From Chitinophagaceae bacterium UBA2791 (GTDB lineage: Bacteria > Bacteroidota > Bacteroidia > Chitinophagales > Chitinophagaceae): 13,838 nucleotides of DNA. This document shows, piece by piece, positions 7,701 to 13,838 of this stretch. Location: positions 4,748 through 18,585 of the forward strand of contig DEHV01000007.1 in assembly GCA_002352105.1 (NCBI GenBank), written 5' to 3'. The translations under genes and the position numbers were made by a program. Below the pieces are notes generated by a model. It did no database searches. It saw only the letters and a program-made list of their open reading frames with translations, and had not been told where the DNA came from. Positions within the stretch are counted from its first letter, which is position 1; every line of letters starts with the position of its first letter.

Positions 7701-8202
7701 ATATCTGGGGACTTCTGATCCTAAATTCACGTTAGGGTTTAACAATAAGGTCCAGTATAAGAACTTCGACCTGAGCGTCTATGTCTACGGTAATTTCAAG
7801 TATCTACACTGGGAGCGGTACAACTACCAATCCACCTTACTCGATATGACTATTTGGATGACTCAGGGCAAAAATCTTCCGAGCAGCGTCGGCGAAAGTT
7901 TCAGCTCAGAAAATCTTGGGGGAACCCGCATTGGTTTTTTCCAGACCAAAAATCCGCTTCGGGATGATTTGAGTTCTTACAATTTCAAGGAGATTTCATT
8001 CGTGCGCGTGCGTAATATAACGCTAGGGTACGCGCCTCCCATCAAGAAAACTAGTGTTATTAAAGGGCTGCGAATCTATATAGATGCGAACAATCCTTTT
8101 TTGATTACCAATTACGATGGTCTTGATCCGGAAATGGACAATGTAAGATTTGCCTATCCGAATGTGCGGTCGAATACCATAGGATTGGAAGTGAATTTCT
8201 AA
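4708..8202 (+). CDS. SusC/RagA-family TonB-dependent receptor with STN signalling domain
   Basis: A 1164-residue outer-membrane transporter. A long basic N-region precedes the signal core (MKLSAVFILALTLQLSAAAF, residues 23-42). This layout is usual in the family and supports the start at 4708 over the internal ATG. Residues about 47-118 are an STN (secretin/TonB N-terminal) domain (LEKVILAIEKQTGYYFFF; IVDSTIVLKP), which relays ligand binding to a FecR anti-sigma factor. Residues about 137-205 are a carboxypeptidase-regulatory-like beta-sandwich (RGLVTDENSKALQGVSVAIK). The segment EEVVVIGYGTTKKRDLTGSV leads into the plug (QLAGKMAGLTV, PLIIVDGFPVN, IDVLKDASATAIYGARAANG). The rest is the beta-barrel, ending in the typical LEVNF. 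With the SusD protein it should form the glycan-import complex. Full length, no breaks. Confidence 0.96.
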   Translation: MRSPLFIQRRFSRRILFKILLYMKLSAVFILALTLQLSAAAFSQKLALTERNAPLEKVILAIEKQTGYYFFFDESWLRESDKVTIDVKNETLKNVLDLCFKNSALTYSIVDSTIVLKPKDRSSSEEGSPNTPVPVFIEVRGLVTDENSKALQGVSVAIKGANIGAMTDVNGRFVLQVPDNGGVLVISYIGYKTIETKVTKPADLRFSMEREESESEEVVVIGYGTTKKRDLTGSVSSLKIENEPIGTTSSIGYQLAGKMAGLTVSTTSAQPGGEMIFRIRGATSPSLNSTPLIIVDGFPVNSPTDFSPDIGTGSTRYKTGRQDNALSSINPHDIASIDVLKDASATAIYGARAANGVIIITTKRGSSGKAKVTYSSNFSTQQIARKYDMLNASDFMKVWNLYQKENWLYDNGAFPYGTKDPSEITVPLVPMYTQEQINNPEVDTDWFSEILRKGRQQQHNISINGGNENTLYLISLNYFDQKGIFKNNNYRRYNARLNLNQKLGEHLKTGISFMISRNLYDNVPLGSGTGEASTLQDAVTAFNPLIPVRDADGNYTLNPAATYQANPVSLLEIIDNTNKERLLGTIFLEAEPVRDLKLRMNLGVDRNFQKRGVYLPKTTLYGQKFNGDATIEQMDNSDYLAEYTANYSKKISSHNFGFLAGYSYQTFNRQGIVSRNYDFISDAFRYYNLGAGQAPRPVAGSSGGKSAIASFFSRVNYSFLGKYLLTATFRGDGASNFSKNHKWGYFPSVAGAWRISEENFMESIRPVVSSLKLRVSYGKTGNSNIGYAAYSQFSPFDSYSFNNVLYNGVALTQLGNPNLKWETTSEFNVGLDFSLLNNRINVTTDYYYRVASDLLDWRALLSYNEVQSIADNIGKTEGKGFELNINTVNIEGADLTWTSDFTFFTNKNNWKERSPYWKPTAYQGYHDPIRSFYGYISDGIVQPGKTVSGMPGAVPGQTKILDIDGYAKDNNGVILVDDNGKPLKTGEPDGSINDADKVYLGTSDPKFTLGFNNKVQYKNFDLSVYVYGNFKYLHWERYNYQSTLLDMTIWMTQGKNLPSSVGESFSSENLGGTRIGFFQTKNPLRDDLSSYNFKEISFVRVRNITLGYAPPIKKTSVIKGLRIYIDANNPFLITNYDGLDPEMDNVRFAYPNVRSNTIGLEVNF

Positions 8203-8223
8203 TACGAGTCTAAAAAAAATATT

Positions 8224-9681
8224 ATGAAAAAGTTGGGATTATATCTTCTCGTCGCAATATTTTGTTTTTCCTGTACGAAACTTAATTATGAGGAATACAC
8301 GGTTCTGGATGTAAATGCATTTCCGAAGAATGAAGAAGACCTCAATGCTTTAATGATCGCCTCCGTATATGCGCCCTTTAAAGGAATCTTTTATGGAGAT
8401 GAAAGGTCGATCACCTCGGTGGGCGATGTCACTACCGACCTTGGCGATGTAAACTGGGGGTGGCCGATTACTAAACAGGATTTTGTTGTTGGCGCTTCAG
8501 GCGATTATGTGTGGTCTTTTTACCGGTACGTCGGAAAGATGAATACGATGACATTAACGCTCGATCGTATCAACAAGGTGGATTTGGCGGAAGAGGTCAA
8601 AACGAGGATGATAGCCGAAACCAAATGCGGGCGGGCCTTTATGGGTTACCTGATGTACGATTGGTTTGGCCCGGTGCCTATCGTTCCGCTTGAAATCATG
8701 GAAAAACCGCTGGAAGACATTGTGGTTCCAAGACCTACCAACATGGAAATGGTTGCCTTCATTGAGAATAATCTTAAGGAAGCCATCCCGGGGTTGCCCG
8801 CAAGATACAATTTAGGAGACGCTAATTTTGGTCGATTTACCCGCGGGCTGGCGTATACGCTGCTGATGAAATTATATATGCATGAAAAGCGCTGGGGCGA
8901 AGCTGTCGAAGTAGGGCGCGAACTTCAGAAGCCGGAATATGGTCTTGGGCTTATGGATAACTACAAGGACATTTTTACAATTAATAACCAGGGTAACAAA
9001 GAGATCATATGGTGTAATAACCGAAATAGTTCGAGCGGGCAGGCGTGGCTGGCGTTTGTACTTTCTTCACAATATCCTACCAACAACAAAAACATACAGA
9101 AATGGAGCATGTATAAAGTACCCTGGTCTTTCTATAACACATTCGATCCGGCGGATAAACGTTTAGAGGTATTGGTGGGCGAATTTCTGGGCCTGGATGG
9201 CGTTTTGTATAATCAGGCCAATCCTGGAGGATATGAATTGGGTCTTGGCGCGCTCCCTGTCAAATATGGCGAGGATCCCAATGACCTTGGAACGAGTAGC
9301 GAAATAGATCTTGTTGTCTACCGCTACGCTGATGTAATAACCCTTTTAGCGGAAGCTATTGTAAGGGAGGGAAATGTTATTACGGGCGAAGCGCTTGCCT
9401 TGCTTAATGAGGTACACACGCGGGCCGGTCTTACCGCATACCAATTGTCGGATTTTGGCGGCCCTGAGGAGTTTCTTTCGGCAATACTATTGGAAAGAGG
9501 GCATGAGCTTTGGTTTGAAGGGGCTCGTCGCACGGATCTGATACGCCATGGAAAATACATTGAAGTTGGAATTGTCAAGGGCTCTGTGCTCACGAGACCC
9601 GGCTTTGAAGTAATGCCGCTTCCTCAAACTGCGATAGACGAGGGCAGGGGTGAAATAATACAGAATGAAGCATACCGGTGA
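8224..9681 (+). CDS. SusD/RagB-family glycan-binding lipoprotein
   Basis: A 485-residue surface lipoprotein. The signal peptide ends CFSC, with Cys17 as the likely lipidated residue; the lipobox is weak by the usual rules. TPR-type helices follow (CGRAFMGYLMYDWFGPVPIV at about 134-155, and RGLAYTLLMKLYMHEKRWGE). The C-terminal half has the marks of the family: YRYADVITLLAEAIVREGN, ALALLNEVHTRAGL, LERGHELWFEGARRTDLIRH and the final MPLPQTAIDEGRGEIIQNE. It begins 21 nt after the stop of susC and forms the lid and ligand-binding partner of the receptor. The substrate is not readable. Intact and of usual length. Confidence 0.95.
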   Translation: MKKLGLYLLVAIFCFSCTKLNYEEYTVLDVNAFPKNEEDLNALMIASVYAPFKGIFYGDERSITSVGDVTTDLGDVNWGWPITKQDFVVGASGDYVWSFYRYVGKMNTMTLTLDRINKVDLAEEVKTRMIAETKCGRAFMGYLMYDWFGPVPIVPLEIMEKPLEDIVVPRPTNMEMVAFIENNLKEAIPGLPARYNLGDANFGRFTRGLAYTLLMKLYMHEKRWGEAVEVGRELQKPEYGLGLMDNYKDIFTINNQGNKEIIWCNNRNSSSGQAWLAFVLSSQYPTNNKNIQKWSMYKVPWSFYNTFDPADKRLEVLVGEFLGLDGVLYNQANPGGYELGLGALPVKYGEDPNDLGTSSEIDLVVYRYADVITLLAEAIVREGNVITGEALALLNEVHTRAGLTAYQLSDFGGPEEFLSAILLERGHELWFEGARRTDLIRHGKYIEVGIVKGSVLTRPGFEVMPLPQTAIDEGRGEIIQNEAYR

Positions 9682-9743
9682 ACAAACCTGATGGCAAAGT
9701 ATGATCTGCAACGCGGATTAGCTGTCTTAATTTTTTAAAAGCA

Positions 9744-10610
9744 ATGAAAAGACTGTTGGCATTTATTATTATAGCCCTGGGCGGGCTTGCTTCGGGATGC
9801 TCCACCAATGAATCTAATTTTATTCTTTGGCAGCTTCCATCCGAAGGCAATTCTTATATATTTCAAACAAAAGATGGAAAAGTAGCGGTAATAGACGGCG
9901 GACTAAAGCGTGAGGCCGACTATGTGCGCGGGTTTTTAGGCGCATTGGGAAATGAGATTGAAGCATGGTTTATCAGTCATCCTCATAACGATCATATGGG
10001 AGTACTGAATGAAATTCTTAAGGAGCCGGGCGATATCCGGATCAAAACCGTTTATCATTCTGAGTTTTCGGAAGCATTTTATGAAAAATATGAGGCGGAC
10101 TATAAAGAAGAAACGAGGGAGTTTTATGACAACCTGCGTAAGTCGGGAGTAAATGTTGTAGATGTTGCGCAACCGGGACAAACGATACTAATAGACAGAA
10201 CCGCCTTTAAAATTCTCTCTATAAAGGATGAATCTCTCGTTAAAGAAGCGCCTTATAATAATTCCAGTATGGTAATACGGGTTTGGGATGATAAAAAGTC
10301 GATGGTTTTTTTGGGCGATATGGAAGTAAAGGGAGGCGAACGCCTTTTATCCGGACCGTATAGGGATGACCTGAATTGTGACTTTTTGCAATTGGCGCAT
10401 CATGGCCATGATGGGGTGGCCCTGGATTTTTACAAACAGGTAAAGTTCAACGCATGTCTTTGGGCTTCGCCGTTATGGATGTATAACAATGATATTGGTG
10501 AAGGTTATAATACGTATAATCTTAATACTATTCAAATGAGGAATCTCATGGATTCATTAGGTATTACCCGCCATTACATTAGCGGCCATGGATTATCAAA
10601 AATAGAGTAG
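9744..10610 (+). CDS. Metallo-beta-lactamase-fold lipoprotein (ComEC-like hydrolase domain)
   Basis: A 288-residue protein with a clear lipoprotein signal (LASGC, Cys19), so it should be membrane-anchored outside the cytoplasm. The MBL fold is shown by VIDGG (Asp51), the metal-binding HPHNDH motif (79-84, HxHxDH), NNSSMVIRV (172-180), FLGDM (Asp192) and LAHHGHDG (217-224). The NNSS/GDM/HHGH series resembles the DNA-uptake ComEC/Rec2 hydrolase branch rather than antibiotic lactamases. All metal ligands appear present, so it is probably an active hydrolase (phosphoesterase or esterase-like), substrate unknown. It lies 62 nt after susD and 62 nt before the next gene, on the same strand, so it very likely belongs to the operon. 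Its role in glycan use is not established; removing a non-sugar substituent is one guess. Confidence 0.85.
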   Translation: MKRLLAFIIIALGGLASGCSTNESNFILWQLPSEGNSYIFQTKDGKVAVIDGGLKREADYVRGFLGALGNEIEAWFISHPHNDHMGVLNEILKEPGDIRIKTVYHSEFSEAFYEKYEADYKEETREFYDNLRKSGVNVVDVAQPGQTILIDRTAFKILSIKDESLVKEAPYNNSSMVIRVWDDKKSMVFLGDMEVKGGERLLSGPYRDDLNCDFLQLAHHGHDGVALDFYKQVKFNACLWASPLWMYNNDIGEGYNTYNLNTIQMRNLMDSLGITRHYISGHGLSKIE

Positions 10611-10672
10611 CCTGCGAAAGTATTCCGGCTCTAATATTCCATAGCTATTTTAATCAGGTAAAATTTACGAAA

Positions 10673-13084
10673 ATGAAATGCGCTATAATGATTTCGTTTG
10701 TTTTGACCATTCTGTTGTTTGAAACGAACAAAACGCTGGCAAAAGATCCAACGGATAGATGGATAGAATTGGATCTTTATTGGTTTGATCAAGACAATAA
10801 GAAGGAGTCCGCGGTTAAATTTTGGGAAAGATATCATACGTTGCTGTCGGATGTTTCCGGATGGAAAGGTGTGATAATAAATATAGGATGGTCTATGGAT
10901 TTTTTATTGGAGTGGGATGGCGATGTGAAAAAAGATCTAAAGCTTCCCAAAGGACTTAAAACATATCCCTTTTTTAAAGACCTGGCGCAATTGTCGGGAA
11001 GTTCTGAAGAGCGTTATAGATTGAATAAAGAGCGATTCAAAAATGCAGATGAACCTGCGATTGTGGATTATGGCCGGTGGACTTATAGAGATATCAGGGA
11101 ACTTGTATTGCAGATAAGGAAAGTGGGGAAAGAAAAGTATGGTATGGCAGATTTGAGAATAGGAACCTATGTATTGGGCTTTAAAGAAATATATGGGGGT
11201 GAAACGATGTCTTTTTATGGAAAGCATCCTAATATGTTCAGGGATAATGTATGTTATGACGGGTATTCCTTTCCCGACTTTGAATCGTTTTTGTCGGCAG
11301 ACAAAAATAGTTATGCTTCATTTCCGAAGGGAATTCCTGAAGGAACTCCATTCAATACATTTTTCGCTTTGCAATGGGGCAGCCTGTCGAAAGTCCTGGG
11401 ACTGGATGTAATAGTATTTCGGGACAGTTTTCTGGGCGTAGGCGTATACGACAGGAATGGGCCATACGGGAAGAAAGCGCCTGCAGAGCCCGAGAAAGTT
11501 GCGAGATGGAGCGAAGCGACGGCGGATTTAGTGAAGCAAACAAAATTAGCCAATCCTAAAGCATTGGTGATAGGATACTCCAGCGCTGCAAGCGCGGTTT
11601 CGGATTGGAGAGTTAATTGCTTTGATCTTGAGGCCATTGCTAAAGAAGGATACCTTGACGCCTGGATTGATCAGACATGGGCGGGGGCCTGGAATGAGGT
11701 GGCGCAGCGCCCCCCGCCATATTTCTGGAATGCGCCGACGCTTGGATGGAGTTATCAGTTGGCTAACATTCTCGTGCATGCGGCGGTTTTGGCAGAAACA
11801 AAAGTACGGCACTATATTCTGGTTGGTATATATGATTCCTGGGAGTCTTGGGATGTGATCAATACTGCTCCCGAAAGTCTGAGGTGGAGCATCTGGGCAT
11901 ATTCTCACGCGGCTGTAAAGATGCCCGATAGTTTAAAGATGCCACAGGGAGCGTACATATCATGGTGCAACAAAGGAAAAGAGCTGTTATCGGAAAAAAA
12001 TGTACAGTTTCTCAGAAAGAATATTAATGAGGCTTTTGCCGATGCGCAACAGGTAAAAGAGGTTTTTGGCCCGACGCTGGTTTATAACCGGTCCGCCATG
12101 CAATGGCAATCAGAAAATAAGCCTGATCAGAATATCCGCGAATGGATCGATGAGCAGGCTGGAACGCTCTCCAAATGGCATATCCCAATACTCTCCATTA
12201 CCAGGTCGGAATATACGGCGAAGGTTAAAAGCGATATGTTCATATATCAGACGCCGGTTCATCTTCCCGAGAATGAAAAACAGACAATATTAAACCAGAT
12301 CAAAAGCGGACAACCCATTATGATCATTGGCAGCCCCGTAGGCGGATTGGATCCCGAGATCGCCGCTATGGTGGGCGTCAGTACTCAAGCCCGCGCAGTA
12401 GACGATATCGAATATGTAGGCTCCATCAATGGAAGAACTTCGGGTTTATATAAAGATCTTCCGAATACGTTTCCTCTTTTCCAGCCATACAGCAGAAATG
12501 AAGCTTCTCCGGAGTGTGAAATCGTATACTCTGTAAGAAATTCCCCCTGTTTGATTTTTAATCGTTCCGCGGGCAAGCAGGCGCTATTCTGGGACGCTCC
12601 CGAGTTGTCGGTGAATATTCCATTTAAGCAAGCAACCGGGAAACAGATCCTGTTCGGCGACGAAACATTCCGGTTTGATGCTATGCCCGGCGGCAGCGAC
12701 TTCGGTAGAAGCACGGATCAGATATTGGGCAGTCCAACGTCGTTCGTACTAGCTGCGCGTCACATAAATGATTTGATGAAGAAGAACGGCAAACTTAATG
12801 TCGCTTATATAGATCAGTATAATCCCTTGCATATCTCTGCATGGCAACTTAGGAATGGAGAGTTTCGCATCCTGACCGCAGCTATTGAAGAGGGTATCAA
12901 TCACGGACCGGATCAGACAAGAACCCTTGAATTGAATATCCCTGAAGAATGGGTTGACCGGGAGGTTATTATTTGGGAAAATTTATGGGGTATCAATAGA
13001 TATTCGACAAATAGCCGAAAATTATTTGCCAGGCTCGAACAGTCGGAATCCAGGTTGTATCGGTTTGTGATGAATAATCAATAA
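10673..13084 (+). CDS. Uncharacterised secreted protein, putative TIM-barrel glycoside hydrolase
   Basis: An 803-residue protein that I cannot place in a named family. A signal peptide fits residues 1-23 (AIMISFVLTILLF core, then TLA before Lys24). Residues about 28-460 alternate strands and helices like a TIM barrel: RWIELDLYWF, GVIINIGW, LRIGTYVLGF, GLDVIVFRDSFLG, ALVIGYSSAAS, YLDAWIDQTWAGAWNE and HYILVGIYDSWESWD. Candidate catalytic acids at strand ends are Asp251, Asp333, Glu342, Asp388 and Glu391. Residues about 466-600 (GPTLVYNRS, then LPENEKQTILNQIKSGQPIM and IIGSPVGG) resemble the flavodoxin-like trimerisation domain that follows the barrel in GH42-type beta-galactosidases. A beta-rich end (about 705-800) closes the protein. 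This architecture and its place before a GH2 gene suggest a glycoside hydrolase. The family and substrate are open. Confidence 0.7.
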   Translation: MKCAIMISFVLTILLFETNKTLAKDPTDRWIELDLYWFDQDNKKESAVKFWERYHTLLSDVSGWKGVIINIGWSMDFLLEWDGDVKKDLKLPKGLKTYPFFKDLAQLSGSSEERYRLNKERFKNADEPAIVDYGRWTYRDIRELVLQIRKVGKEKYGMADLRIGTYVLGFKEIYGGETMSFYGKHPNMFRDNVCYDGYSFPDFESFLSADKNSYASFPKGIPEGTPFNTFFALQWGSLSKVLGLDVIVFRDSFLGVGVYDRNGPYGKKAPAEPEKVARWSEATADLVKQTKLANPKALVIGYSSAASAVSDWRVNCFDLEAIAKEGYLDAWIDQTWAGAWNEVAQRPPPYFWNAPTLGWSYQLANILVHAAVLAETKVRHYILVGIYDSWESWDVINTAPESLRWSIWAYSHAAVKMPDSLKMPQGAYISWCNKGKELLSEKNVQFLRKNINEAFADAQQVKEVFGPTLVYNRSAMQWQSENKPDQNIREWIDEQAGTLSKWHIPILSITRSEYTAKVKSDMFIYQTPVHLPENEKQTILNQIKSGQPIMIIGSPVGGLDPEIAAMVGVSTQARAVDDIEYVGSINGRTSGLYKDLPNTFPLFQPYSRNEASPECEIVYSVRNSPCLIFNRSAGKQALFWDAPELSVNIPFKQATGKQILFGDETFRFDAMPGGSDFGRSTDQILGSPTSFVLAARHINDLMKKNGKLNVAYIDQYNPLHISAWQLRNGEFRILTAAIEEGINHGPDQTRTLELNIPEEWVDREVIIWENLWGINRYSTNSRKLFARLEQSESRLYRFVMNNQ

Positions 13085-13091
13085 TTGAGTA

Positions 13092-13838
13092 ATGAAAGCG
13101 ATTTTGTATTTTTTATTGACATGCTCCATACTGTTGCCAATAGTGGCGGCAGCGCAGGATAAAATTTCAATTGCGGGAAAGTGGAGTTTTCGTTTGGACA
13201 GCGCTGATGTTGGATTGATCGGGCATTGGTATAATGAAAGGTTTTCTCAGTCAATTGATCTGCCAGGCACTACGGATGAGGCTGGTTATGGAACGAAGAC
13301 AGCTATACCCAATACCGGGTATCTTACAAGGAAGTACAAATACTACGGACCTGCATGGTATCAACGCGACATAATAATCCCCCATGAATGGAAGGGCCGG
13401 AGAATATTCCTTGAAATGGAGCGCGTAATGTGGGAGTCCACCGTATTTATTAATGGAACTAAAATTTCTACGCAGGATGCATTGAATTCATCGCATTTGG
13501 TTGACCTGGGATATTTGACCCCGGGAGAACATCGCCTGACGATCCGAATCAATAACGACATGATTCATAACATTGGAGACAACAACCATGCTTATACCGA
13601 TTATACGCAAACGATATGGAACGGGATAGTAGGACGGATACAATTACTGGCCAGAGATAAGGTTAGGTTTTCCAATCCTATGATCTTTACTAAAATAGAT
13701 CCCTGGTCGATAACGTTCAGGGATACAATCCTGAATGATCTTCCCCGTACCGTGGATGTGTCGGTTGTTTACGAATTACATGACCGGGAGTCCGGCGATC
13801 TTTTTCATAAGGGTTATGTAAACAGAAAATTAAAGACT
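13092..13838 (+). CDS. GH2-type glycoside hydrolase, N-terminal part (runs off the window)
   Basis: An open frame of 249 codons from the ATG at 13092 to the last base, with no stop. It starts 7 nt after the previous stop, so it is tightly coupled to that gene. Residues 1-21 are a classic signal peptide (ILYFLLTCSILLPIVAAA before Gln22). Residues about 25-190 are the jelly-roll sugar-binding domain of glycoside hydrolase family 2: GKWSFRLD, IDLPGTTDEAGYG, YGPAWYQRDIII, IFLEMERVMWESTVFINGTK, GEHRLTIRI and the closing TIWNGIVGRIQLLA. After about 195 the immunoglobulin-like second domain begins (VDVSVVYELHDRESGD). The catalytic TIM barrel lies beyond the window, so the sugar specificity (galactoside, glucuronide, mannoside or other) cannot be judged. 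Confidence 0.88.
   Translation, partial: MKAILYFLLTCSILLPIVAAAQDKISIAGKWSFRLDSADVGLIGHWYNERFSQSIDLPGTTDEAGYGTKTAIPNTGYLTRKYKYYGPAWYQRDIIIPHEWKGRRIFLEMERVMWESTVFINGTKISTQDALNSSHLVDLGYLTPGEHRLTIRINNDMIHNIGDNNHAYTDYTQTIWNGIVGRIQLLARDKVRFSNPMIFTKIDPWSITFRDTILNDLPRTVDVSVVYELHDRESGDLFHKGYVNRKLKT

Noticed and set aside
9682..9743. Separate promoter or terminator between susD and the MBL gene
   Set aside because: The 62 nt contain an AT-rich run but no hairpin with a T-tract and no clear -7/-33 pair, so one operon is the simpler reading.
10937..12714. Several minus- and plus-strand ORFs of 60-120 codons inside the 803-codon gene
   Set aside because: All sit within one long intact frame with a signal peptide and consistent strand/helix pattern; none has its own start context or motif.

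Overview
The window reads as chromosomal DNA of a Bacteroidota bacterium, most likely from the Sphingobacteriia/Chitinophagaceae side. It carries the phylum-specific set of an ECF sigma factor, a FecR-type anti-sigma factor with a DUF4974-like end, a SusC/RagA TonB-dependent receptor with an STN domain, and a SusD/RagB lipoprotein. Start regions lack clear Shine-Dalgarno sites, as is usual in this phylum. The genus cannot be fixed from the sequence alone.

Left part (1-2673), a graveyard of defence and mobile DNA. A 22-bp imperfect palindrome lies at 1-22 and again, base for base, at 2433-2454. Between the copies are: an intrinsic terminator (82-116); a DUF1016/YhcG-type nuclease gene broken by an in-frame TGA and cut before its nuclease core; a fragment of a TOTE-type archaeo-eukaryotic primase (AEP)/helicase fused directly to it, itself internally deleted and frame-shifted; on the minus strand, a small-protein/minimal-nucleotidyltransferase pair whose second gene loses its 3' part where it meets the helicase fragment; and an RNA-like element resembling domain V of a group II intron, with no reverse transcriptase left. 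This suggests repeated insertion and deletion in an accessory hot spot.

Right part (2674-13838), an intact polysaccharide-utilisation-type locus, all on the plus strand. The ECF sigma factor and the FecR anti-sigma factor form a regulatory pair. After a 143-nt leader come susC and susD, a metallo-beta-lactamase-fold lipoprotein, an 803-residue secreted protein of no family I can name (TIM-barrel-like with a beta-galactosidase-trimerisation-like domain, so a candidate new glycoside hydrolase), and the start of a GH2-type enzyme that runs off the window.

Inferred working model: the STN domain of the SusC protein senses its ligand at the outer membrane and signals through the FecR protein. This frees the ECF sigma factor to switch on the susC-susD-enzyme operon. 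SusC/SusD import a glycan fragment that the GH2 enzyme and the unknown 803-residue protein process. The substrate cannot be read from the sequence. The MBL-fold lipoprotein and the 803-residue protein are the least explained parts and the best candidates for new biochemistry.
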